A stretch of 64,000 bases of DNA from Limnomonas spitsbergensis (Eukaryota; Chlorophyta; Chlorophyceae; Chlamydomonadales), in the NCBI GenBank assembly GCA_037349105.1, contig JAYJMM010000104.1, forward strand, positions 716,001-780,000, in the 5' to 3' direction. A program made the translations under genes and the position numbers. Positions within the stretch are counted from its first letter, which is position 1; each line of letters starts with the position of its first letter. The notes beneath the pieces were generated by a model, which was not told where the DNA came from, ran no database searches, and worked only from the letters and a program-made list of their open reading frames with translations. This document shows positions 13,101 to 24,200 of this stretch, one piece after another.

Positions 13101-15104
13101 ATTGTGCGCAGACACTCTGGCAGCTGCAGGCTGGAGCGCAGCCGCAATAGCAGCTGCTGCAGCATGGTCTGACCCACTTCCGCTACCTAAATGGCAATTC
13201 AGGGTCGAGCGTTCAGGGGGCTCTCACACAGTCAGTTATCCTGACGACTTTAATTGTCCACATGCATGGATATGCAGACTTGCAAAAGGATAGAATTGGG
13301 GAGGAAGGGGACGGGAGAAAAGGGGCAAGGTAGGGCAGGGGAGGGGGCAGGTCAGGGTAAGGTCAGCGCAACGTCAAGGCAGGGCTGGCCTGAGCAGGGC
13401 AGGACGGGGCAGGGCAGGACGGGGCAGGGCAGGGCAGGGCAGGGCAGGGCTGGGCTGGGCTGGGCTGGGCTGGGCTGGGCAGGGCTGGGCAGCAGTACGA
13501 AGGACATGGTTGCAGCATGGCACTGCATCTAGCCTGCAGGATCAGCCTGCTGATAGCGTGTATGCCATGCGCTGCTTCAGGCACTCAGTTGAAACGATGA
13601 TGCATCTGGAACAGGGTGTGGATGCGTCTGACGTCCTGACGGCAGGCACTAGAACCGCTAGAACTGAGCCAAATGCACAGATGTGTGACCTTCTCCCATC
13701 CCCCACAGCAGGGGCACATTCATATTCTCGGGGACAACGTCAGGGGCGCCCACAGTAGACACAACGCTCTGTCAGCCAGACACGCCCCCCCCCCCCTGCA
13801 TGAGCATTTCCACTTGTTCGACTTGGCGACACGGTCTCCCGCATGCACCTGCTTCATGAGCATGCGCACTGCGGGTATGTCCGGGTGTAGCAGCCCCATG
13901 CGCGACACAAACGCCTGCAAGTCCAGCGCCTCATCATACACGCCGTTGCGCACACAGGTGTCCATAAGCTGTGGCACCTCCAACACCTCAAGCAGAGCGG
14001 ACTGGGAGCCTTGAGGGGACGACAAAGCATGATGTACTTGGATAAAGGCGGAAACCATGCAGCCTCCACATGGGGAGAAATCGAGTGTGTGCTCAGCGTG
14101 ACCTTATGTCTGATCAGCAGCCTGGAGTGGGCTTCTTCGCAGGATTAGGCTTGTCCCCACTCGGGACATGCTCAGAAGCTGTGAAGTCTTTAGCAATCCT
14201 ACCTGCCAGCTGCTCATTCTGTGCACACTGGTCCAGGACTGTTGGAGATTGGGAGGAGAAGGATTCGCATGCGGATGCTAGTTCAGGAATGTCCTGCAGG
14301 GGGAATGAAAGGGACACAACACGACTGCGAGGAACATTGCATGACTTGCCATGCCAGACCAGGCGGTACTGTGCCTGAAATTTGTGAAAGGATGCTTCAG
14401 TAGCCTTGGGGCGCTAGGCACGTATCGACATGGCTTGTTCGCGATGTACATGCCTTCCAGAAACCATCTCAGGTATGCTATGCATGGCTTGTGTGTTAGG
14501 CACATTTCTTTCAAAAACCATCTCAGCTATGCTGAGCATGGCTTGGTTGCTGCACATATGGCTTCCAGAAGCCATCTCATGCTCCATGCATGGCGCGTTC
14601 GTTTTCTCTGCCATGGCGCGTGGCTTTGAGGAATCTGAGGTGCATGTATGCTTGCATGCATCCACGTCTTCCGGTTTCCTTTCACCTCCAACAGGGTATC
14701 CAGACGCTCACACACTGCACCCAGCTCAGTGTTGATGGTGTTGAGGCAGCGCGACGTTTCGATGAATGCACGGTAGTTGGACACTGAGGTTCCAGTGAGG
14801 TTTCTTTTGATCTGCTGCTCCTCATCTTTCAGAAGCTCTGGTTCCTGACAAATCAGGTTACCCTGATGAGCTGGAGGTCGAAACATTGGCCTGCTAAAGC
14901 AAATGCTCAAACTGAGCTCTGACCTTTTGAAGCCTGTCTTAAGCTGTAGGACAGCAGCTCCGTAAGATGAGCATCTGAATGTCTGGAAGATTGCTTTGGA
15001 GGCACCCTCGGGCTCAAAGAAGCACTTTTCTGATTCTTGCTGGACGAGCGGGTACCCAGGTCGATGCGGGACAATTCCTGTCTTCCCGAATTGGAGGGCT
15101 CCAT
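10186..15104 (-). CDS. COG8: Conserved oligomeric Golgi complex subunit 8 (COG8, Dor1 family)
   Basis: COG8 is a subunit of the COG tether, which captures retrograde vesicles at the Golgi; with COG5-7 it forms lobe B. Ten exons on the minus strand join in frame to 604 aa, close to the usual size: 15104-14924, 14837-14686, 14293-14203, 14009-13849, 13186-13035, 12531-12385, 11903-11723, 11341-10881, 10560-10397, 10310-10186. Conserved stretches include [30 protein letters not shown] (from about residue 147), [50 protein letters not shown], and [20 protein letters not shown] in exon 8. An alanine-rich insert lies in exon 8. The ATG at 15104 was chosen because it precedes the conserved LTELLSYSL segment by a reasonable leader; an upstream in-frame ATG at 15266 would leave almost no gap to SEY1. 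The exon 2 acceptor (AG at 14838-14839) and the exon 7 acceptor are phase-driven choices. The weakest part is the join of exons 8 to 10. Confidence 0.88.
12725..13062. repeat. Tandem copies of the COG8 exon 5 donor edge inside its intron
   Basis: The 3' edge of COG8 exon 5 with its donor (true copy about 13031-13072) recurs at about 12936, 12838 and 12750, in the same order and orientation, with a unit of roughly 90-98 bp and increasing divergence. Each copy keeps the CTGCAGCTRAGGAACTGCAG-like core. The next exon's acceptor edge (true copy about 12515-12540) also has a second copy near 12656-12681. These lie in the intron and would add decoy splice sites. Confidence 0.8.
13387..13495. repeat. 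GGGCA/GGGCT 5-bp microsatellite
   Basis: A run of about twenty 5-bp units, first mostly GGGCA with GGACG variants and then GGGCT, in COG8 intron 4. It is purine-rich on the plus strand and pyrimidine-rich on the COG8 transcript strand. Confidence 0.85.
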
Positions 15105-15277
15105 ACGGTAGTGATACAGCCTTCTTAATTTTGAAATAAACCTGCTGGGCCTGGAGTATCCCCCTTTGCTGATCTGCCGGGTCGACAAATTCATCTGAGA
15201 TCTGGAAAGGGATCCCGCCGTACGCTCTCCGGCTCTTATGTCCCCCACCTTGCTCACATTCTTCAAATTCTTACGTC
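15105..15277. promoter_or_regulatory. Compact divergent promoter between COG8 and SEY1
   Basis: Only 173 bp separate the chosen COG8 ATG (minus, 15104) from the SEY1 ATG (plus, 15278), so both 5' UTRs and both core promoters must lie here or overlap the other gene. I see no TATA box in a convincing position. The assignment rests on gene geometry alone; if COG8 starts at 15266 the gap shrinks to 11 bp. Confidence 0.6.
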
Positions 15278-18200
15278 ATGGCTAGCTCGCCAAGCAAATC
15301 TGAAATATTGCAGGTCATAGATGGCACAGGGACCTTCCAATCACTGAACCTGGGACAGTTCGCGACAGACCACCGCTTGGCGGATCTGAAACAAGCTTAC
15401 CAAGTTGTCGCCATCATGGGACCGCAGTCCTCCGGAAAAAGCACCCTTCTCAACCATGTGGTGAGCTACAACGCGACATACGTCTCCTGCTTGGTGCAGT
15501 GGCTAGGAAGAGCCTGGCATGGGTTCCCGGTTGCTCCTTCTGACCCCTCGTATCTGTGTATAGTTCGGTACGTCGTTTGTAATGATGGACGCCATGTCTG
15601 GACGTAGTCAGACCACGAAGGTGAGCGTCTAAGAAGCTTTCCAGGCTTGGCGACAGGGTGCATGCTCGCGCTCATGTATAGCTCGCCCATGCCCATGTCT
15701 CTGAATACATACCAGCACAGCAGTGACAGTTTCAGGACAGGACTTCTTGTCGGTAGCTTGGTGGTGGTGGGGTAGGTACGTTTTGACTGGTTTGCCACAT
15801 ATAATTCTCCCAATCCCTCCATGCAAAAAGGGTATATGGCTGGCAAAGTCGTCTAAGATCAGCGAGCCGACGACATTTGTGATGGACTTGGAGGGCAGCG
15901 ATGGCAGAGAAAGGTGTGAATGCAAATTAACCTGAACTGCTGCACGTATTGGACCTGGCAATGGACTCGGGAATGGACCCGGAGAGCTAGTGACAAAGAA
16001 ATGTGTAAATGCAGCCAGCATTCATACCTTTCTGGGCAAGAAGCCAGGAAACGTATGACTGCAGGTATTAATCCTGCAGCTCTCAAGTAATTTATTCTTC
16101 TGCTCTTAAGGGCTTCCCTCCGCTGTGTGTGACGTCCTGCCTCGACCGTCATAACTTGCATCCGTCCTTCTCGTTCCTATTGAATGGTGGGGCCATCATC
16201 ATACAATCAAAGCAATGTGTGTGTCAAATTGTCAATGTTTCAAGACAGTTACATGCTCAGTTCAATACAGAGTGACATACGGAGTCAAATCCAGAATACC
16301 GTAACAAACAGATTTAAATTAGGAGTTTCATCTCAATGCCAGTTATCATGCATGTAAGAGAGCACGTCAATTCTGCTTTCTTCCTCCCTCGTTTTCTGGC
16401 AGGGGCGAGGATGACACAAATTTTGAGCGCCAGAGCGCCCTCTTCGCGCTGGCTGTGGCGGACGTGCTGTTGATCAATATCTGGTGCCACGACATTGGCC
16501 GGGAGCAGGGCTCAGGGAAGCCTCTGCTCAAGACCATCTTCCAGGTGAGGGGTCCATGCACGTGCTTATTCTAGTATGCGTCAGATCATTGCCTTTGCCT
16601 TTGGAAGGTCCCTGGACTGCCACCGTTGGGCTGATCAGGACCGAACACGGACTGAACTATACCGGGGGTCTAAGCATCAGAGGTTGCTGCACCAGCCCCA
16701 CCCTCCACAGGCTGTGATCTAGCTAAATGGATACACAAAAATCGAAGTGATCAAAACCAGCTGAATGGAGGCACCCGAATACCAAAATAATAAACGCTGG
16801 ATCCCACTGCCCCTGAGACATAGTCTGCATGCTTGCTTTTCGTTTTCTCGCTTCCATCTCCCGCAGTATCATTATCCTGGTGCACTGGTGTTACTTGTAA
16901 CGCTTTTCAGTTACCGTCAGTAACACCCAGCATACGGCTGGCCGAGGGGGGGGAGCTGGTGCCATATACCCTCTAGCTTGGCCCTCAGGTGGTAGGCTGG
17001 TCATGTGCTGTTCCAATTAGCCTAGCGGCAGCATCCCGTTTCCCCCTAAAGGCGGCCTGGTGCATGCAAAAAATAACACTGCACTACGTGCACGCCTTTC
17101 CACACTTTCTGCAGCCTGGGCCCTAACTGAAACCTTCCATGCCTGCCCACCGCTCTAGCACAAGCAAAATCCTCCACCTCTTTCCATCCATCTGCACTGC
17201 TGATTTGAGCGCGTCAAACCCAACATCCTCAGCAGTGTTGTGCCGATCACGGTCCTTACGGTGGCAGAATTACATAGCTGGATTTAGTCACCGTAGTTTT
17301 AAGGCAATTTTCCGGCTACTTTTGCCAGTAAGGCACCGAAATCATTACACGCATTTTAGATTATGGCGCAATTGCACAGCTCTGATTCTGAGCTTCTCAC
17401 ACTTTACTTTAGCCCAACCAGCCAATTCCTGCTTCCCCCATTCTGCGCACTCTGCTGCCTGAGGTGCTGCCCTCTCCCTCCCCCACTGCTGCCCACTCTA
17501 ATGTGCCACCTCCTGTCTCCCCACTCTGAGCATCCTGCTGCCTTACATGCCAAAGTTCTGTTCCTGCTATTCTGCTCCCTATGCTCCTCCTGATCTGCCG
17601 TTTCCTGTTTCACCTCCTTTTCCACAGGTTAACCTCAAGCTGTTTGCTCCGGAGCCTGACCGCCGCCGCACCGTCCTGCTGTTCGTACTGCGCGACAAGA
17701 CCAAGACGCCGCTGCCGCGGTTGATTGAGACCATGGAGGTTGACCTGTGCAAGATGTGGGACTCCATTAGCAAGCCGGCACAGTACAAGGAGTCCAAGCT
17801 GACTGACTTCTTTGAGGTGAGGAGAGGTATCGCCTCGTTATTGAAGCGTTCGGGTCAGCTCCCAAGCAATGGCTCTGAGACCATTTACGGCCTGGAAAGG
17901 GGGGCAAGCCCGCCACGCTGCTGCAGCCATGCAAGCAAAAGGCTCTTCGACCTCTGCCCCATTCCTTACACCCTCACGTCATTCCTTGCACGCGTTCAAA
18001 TCCATCCACACTGCCACCGGCCATTTTCAGACTCCCAAAACAAATACCCTAGGCCGGCAAAATCAGGCCCCTTGGCTGACCCTGTCACCACCCTGGCGTT
18101 CCTCTTCCCACGGGAGCAGTTGTGACCTGATCCTGCTTATGGACGTGGACTTCACATGCTTCCTGCACAGCATTAGCACATGACGCCCTGGACGGATCTG

Positions 18201-21200
18201 TCGCCTTTGTTGCAGCTCATAAAAGTCCTGCCTGTGTGCGCTACTGCCCCGCAGGTGCAGTACGCGGGCCTGTCACACTTTGAGGAGAAGTACGAGGACT
18301 TCATCGCAGATGCCGTGGTCCTTCGCAGGAGATTCACAGCGGATGGTGCGCACAGGGCACATGATATATAGCACGATGGACAGGTGCATGGCGCATGACG
18401 GCATGACATACGGCACAAAAGACAAGTGCATGGCATATGAACAAATGCATGGTTCCATGGATTGGTACATGGTTCATATAGTACAACAGATGCCGTGGTC
18501 CTTCGCAGGAGGGTGACAGTGGATGGTGCTCGCAGGGCGCATGACATTTGGCACGATGGACAAATGCATGGCGCATGGACTCATGTGCGTTACCAAGGAC
18601 GGGGTGGAGGGACCAGGGTGCGTGTCGTATATAATTCCTGGACTCCCTGGAAAGAAGAAAACATAAACAAATGCGATGGGGCGCCCTACTCACGACACGC
18701 GTACTGGTCAGCTCCTCCAGCTGCCCGTTCTTGGCTTTGCCCTTGATGTCTCCTGCACCGTCAACCTCAGAGCCCAACCCTGAATCCTGGAACTTCAGAT
18801 GGAAGGTTTTGGGAACATTCCCCTGAATCCTGGAATCCAGGACCACTGCTATGAACCTAGGACCTCTGGTCCACTGTCCTGGTTGGATGGTTGATCGCAG
18901 CCTTGCTCATTTGCCTGCCCATCAACCTGTCTGACGCCCCGACGCAACCTCTCTCCCTCTCCCTCCTCCCCTCCTTCCCCGCTTCTTCTCCTGCCTATCG
19001 CACCCTCTGTCCCTCTCCCCTCTATTCCTCCCTCTCCCGCCCACTGCAACCTCTCACTCCTCCCCTCCTTTCTACCTCCCTTCTGCCTGCAGCTGAAGAC
19101 TCCCTTTTCCGCCCTGAAGAGAAGCTGCCCGGTGATGCATTCGCTCTGAGCACCGGCAGTATTTGGGAGGTCATTCGGTCACAAAAAGACCTCAACTTGC
19201 CCGCCCACAAGGTGAGATAGCACAGCGGCCGCATATTTTAGGATTTATCTCTGAGCTCTGAACCCCCAACCTTCCTGTTGACAAGGTGAGTGCAGGCAGT
19301 GGCTGCTTATTTAGGGTTTTTGTTTAAATCCCAAACCCTCTCCATGCACCATCAGGTTTAAGTTACCCTCATCCCCCCTTCCTCCTCTCTGTGTGCTAAG
19401 TTATGTTTGCTTACGTTTACCTCTCCCCCTTCCCCCTCTCCGTGTGCCAGGTCATGTTTGCCAACGTTCACCTCTCCCCCCTTCCTCCTCTCCCTGCTCC
19501 ATCAGGTTATGGTTGCCAACGTGAGGTGTGCGGAGATCAAGGAGGACCAGCTCCGTAACCTGGTCTCGGACCAGGCCTGGACAACGCTCCTCGAGAAGGC
19601 GCACTCGGGTACGGTGGTGACCGGCTTCGGAGCCACGGTGCACGGGCTGGTTGACAGCTGCTTGCGCGGGTGAGCAGGGGCATTTGAGGGGTGAAGACAG
19701 CAGTCTCCAGCATGGGCCAAGCATCTGTGAAGGAAAATTACTTAGCAATCAAAACTGTTTTGTTGGTGGTTTGCCACAGAAGGCGGAGGTTCTTTAGATA
19801 TGAGTGAAGAGTGAGGTGCCGGCATGAGCGTTGTACACCACACCTACCTGGCAGTTTCAGACAAGGCAAGGGGATGGATGGATGCGTTCATGATATAAAA
19901 GCGATCTGCATCATTGAATCTGTACAGGTCGAAGGCGGAGGGAGGCAGGGAGGGAAGCGCCGGCACGAGCAACCCGCCTGAACCCGCCTGTATGCCCCTG
20001 CCGGGCACATCTTTTATCCTTTCCCCTGCACCCTCTCTTGGTACAAGCTGCACTGCCACTGGGACATCTTGTAGTTGATGCTGCTCTGCTATGAAACCAA
20101 GGGCGGAAGGGAGGAGCCAGCATGAGCGACCAACCTGCACCACCCTGCATGCCCCTGCAGGGCGCATCTTTCATCCTGCGATACGCAGCTTCCATCCTCG
20201 ACCTGCAAAAGCTCCTTTAATGCCACACGGGTACAAAAGGAAGGCATGCAAGAATGAACCAGGGCCAGAGTTGAAGCCAGAACTGGGCCCATGGCCAAAA
20301 ATTGTCTGCAAATGTGGCTACTATGGAACCACCACGTAAAGGCGCGGATGTGGCTTCGGCCCAGGCTGCGCTGTTTCCCTAACTCTCACGCCTCCCACGA
20401 GGTGTAAATTTCTTCTTTCTAACCACCACGTGCCACCTTGCTGCCACCCAGGTATGAGGCCGAGGCCATGTACTTCGACCATAAGGTCAGGGCGGAGAAG
20501 CATGAGGAGCTGGAGGCCAAGGTCAGGGCGCTGCTGCAGCCTTTAGTTACGGAGCAGACCGCCGCGCTGAGTGCGCTGAGACTGAGGTGCGGATTTCTTT
20601 TTATAATGTTAGAGAGTGTTGTGGTCCGTTTGGTTCCAGTGCTTCCAGACACTGTCTGCTGTATTTCTTGGTTCGTACCAAGGGGGAGGGAGGCCACAAG
20701 GGCTGGATCTGCAAAAATTTCACCCCCTGGGGGTATCGGTGGCTTTCCTACGTCCTGCGTTGTTTTGCGCACTCTGGTTTTGCTTGTTTTTCCCTGCTTG
20801 CAACGCCTGTTCCGTTCGACAATGGGCTGTCAAGCGTTTGCCTTGAAAGCAGCGACAGCAGCACTGTGACAAATGAGAGCCGCCCTCCCTCCTTGTTCAT
20901 AATGATTAGGCGGAGAGGCGGGTGCACAGCATATACATTTTATGAAACCTCACCCTTGACATAAAGAAGGCTCGCCAGAAGTTATCCTGTGCAGGATTTC
21001 CGATGTCTGCTCTTGCCCATGCTATCAGCGTTAGACAGGACTCTGAATTTCAACGTGATTTCAGGTGCTTGATTTCGCACTTGTGGATGGGCGCCCTGCA
21101 ATGTGCGCTCTCACAGGATATAGACCCGGGGGTGGACGGCAAGGATTGGATTGGATTGCACAGCACCCGGAAATATGCCTCTGCTCGGCCAAGGTCCTCC

Positions 21201-24200
21201 TCCCTGGCTCCATGTGCCCCTTCCTCCCAGGCCCCCAACCTTCCTCCCTGCCCCCCACCCTTCGTTCCTCCCAACCTTCCTCTCACCCACCCTTCAATCC
21301 TCCCCCCCTGCCCCCCACCCCCACCCTGTGTCCACCCCCACCACCATTCCTCCTCCTCTCCACCCTTCCTCCTGTCACATGTCCTTTCCAAGTCTGCTCC
21401 TGCTAGATATATTTATGTGATTTATGCTGAATGCATCGATAGTATATACTGGGAACCACTGCAATATTCCGAACAGAGTATTGCTGTACCGTATTTGAAA
21501 TCGATTAATTGATCAAAGTCCTGTAAATCAAATCTTTTTTTTCAAACTCGAAAGCTCAGACACCCTGACAAAATCATGACTATCCGTACCGACGAATCAA
21601 CCCTCCTGGTAGGCCCTAGCCGACGCTTCTCATTGGCTCTGCTCCCCTGAGGAGTGCGCTACAGAAGATCCAGTTTGGTAGCTTGAAGTAAAAGGGTTCA
21701 GGCTATTTATTCATGCTGAGTAGGGCTGGCATGTACAGTGTTTGTATTGACAATTACACATATCTAATGCGTGTATACCGTACAAGTATTTGTGGACATC
21801 GATTTTTTACGTATAACAGCATTACCGCTTTACGCGGTGATGGGGTCAATTTGTATGCTGTTTCTTACGCCACCCGCCAGCCCTAATGCTGATTCATTCC
21901 TATCCAGATATGCTCTGCTTGCTCTCTGCTCCTCTCAGGGAAGCCCAACAGGATATCAAGCTGGGCAGCATACCGGGCAGCAGCAGCGGCAGCGTTGGTG
22001 ACAGCGAGGGCTTTGCTGCCCTCACGTCACGCGTCCGGGAGGCGGCCATCAACGCCTTTGCACGCACCTTTGCTGATGACCTCTGCGTGCCGGGCATGCC
22101 CTGGGATGGGCAGGTGGGGTTGGACGGAAGAAGGAGTGGGGAACAATACTGTAGGATGCTTGCAAGAATGAAAGAAGGAAGGGGGGGGGGGGGTACTTGA
22201 AAGAAAGACGGCAGCAGTGGAGAGGCCGAACACGTGTATTGAGCTGCATTGGACTGTGCAAGGAAGAGTTGGGTTGCATCTTGAGGCACCATCAGAGTTG
22301 ATCATCAGATTTGGCTGTTGTCAGGTGTGGCAATGACCCAGGGCGATTATGCCCCCCGCCCTTCCCAGGCATAGTTCACTTTCTCCCACGGGCCTGTGCT
22401 CCTCAGTGCAAAAACGCTACGGCTGGACCTCCCTCTTCCAAGCTGAGGAAACTGGTAGTTACAATCGGCATCGCAACTTTCTTACGTTTTTAAGATAGTG
22501 GCAATATGGAGATTGCCCCCTCCCTCCTTCACTTTGTCTCCTCCACTCCTAGCTTCACCTCCCCCCCCGTGCCCCCTAGCTTCACCTCCCCCCCCCCCCC
22601 CTGTCCAGCTACTTCTCCCTTCGCCCCCCCTCTTTGACCTTTTACTCACCTCCCACGAGTCTCCCACTTCCCTCCCATTCCCCTAACCTACCCAGCCCCT
22701 CACGTCCGCTTCTCCTCCCCTCCCCTTCCCCGACCCTACCCTCCCCCTCACCTCTCCTGGGCTTTTCTGCTCCACAGGCTGAGCTGGCTGCCTTTGTTTT
22801 CACCATTGATGAACACATCGCACGAGTACGCTCAGAGGCTCTGGCAGCGGCGCTGACGAAGGTGTGAAACAACAAACATTTAGTGGCTGGGGCCCTGTCC
22901 ACACAGCCTGATTTCTTCACAAATGCTTTGATGAGTGCGTTGCACGAGTGTGCACAGAGGAACTGGCAGCAGCACTGCCTTGTGTGTGAATCAGCAATGA
23001 CGAAGTTGTGAAACAGCACTGACATAGGTGTGAAACAACACTGACTGAAGTGTGAAACAGCACTGACTTCGGTGTGAAACAGCAGTGTCTTAGGTGTGAA
23101 GCAGCACTGACTTCAGTGTGAAACAGCACTGACTTAGGTGTGAAACGGCAGTGTCTTAGGTGTGAAACAGCAATGACTTAGGTGTGAAAGAGCACTCACC
23201 TTGTTGCTGGGGGTCAGCTCTGCCTGGCCCTTTTGAAACAGGCATGAATGCGTTGATGCTGTTCAAATAAAGCACGTGTAGGCCCCGTGTCTTTCTGCGT
23301 TGTGCCGCCTGCTCTTATGCACTCCTACCTGAGCGTTTGCTGGATTTCCAGAGTTATGTTTCTTCACCATCTCCTCGCCATTGGTATTGGGTTTGATTTA
23401 AAGCAAGTGATGAAGATCTTGTTTGTTTCCTCTCTGGACCCACTGTTCTGCCGTGAACAGGAACGCACAAACCTCCCACTCTCAGACACTTCAACATTGT
23501 CCCACTCTGCTGGTTCAGGCTGAGCGCCAGCTGGGCCCACTGCTCTCGGGGCCGGTGATCTCCCTGCTGGACCAGTGCCCTAATGGCCTGTGGACACGCC
23601 TTAACGCAGCCTGTGCGGATGCGACGATGGCGTGCGACAAAGCGCTCATGCGGGTGAGGGCTGCATGGGGCTTGCAGGCATGGCGGAGGGGGATGCATGG
23701 GACGGCAGACATGGCGTTGGAAGCGCATGGGGCATGCAACAAAGCGCTCATGCGGGCGAGAGCTGCATAGGGCATGCAACAAAGCGCTCATGCGGGCGAG
23801 AGCTGCATGGGGCATGACGGAGGCGCATGGGACAGCAGACGCTGGAAGCGCATGGGGCATACGACAAAGCGCGCATGCGGTTGAGAGCTGCATGGGGCAG
23901 GCATGCATCGCGGAGGGGGGACGCATGGGGCGGCAGACATGGCGTTGGAAGCGCATGGGGCAGGCGACAAAGCGCCCATGCAGGTGAGAGCTGCACACAC
24001 CCTTGCCTCACAATGCCTTTCTCTGGGTGCAGAGTGCTGTCCCATGCTCGGTGTGATTTATGTTTGGATAGGAAGCGGAAATGGTCTACGTCTGTGCTAT
24101 GCTGAGACATAGCCCCTAATCTGCTCATTTTGCTCTCTTACATATGCACTTCCCGCATCCTCCTGCATCTCCACCTGCAGCTGTCTTTCGTCTACTCTTC

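Noticed and set aside
15105..15266. N-terminal extension of COG8 from the ATG at 15266
   Set aside because: It would add 54 residues with no resemblance to COG8 and leave 11 bp to the SEY1 start; the ATG at 15104 is preferred.
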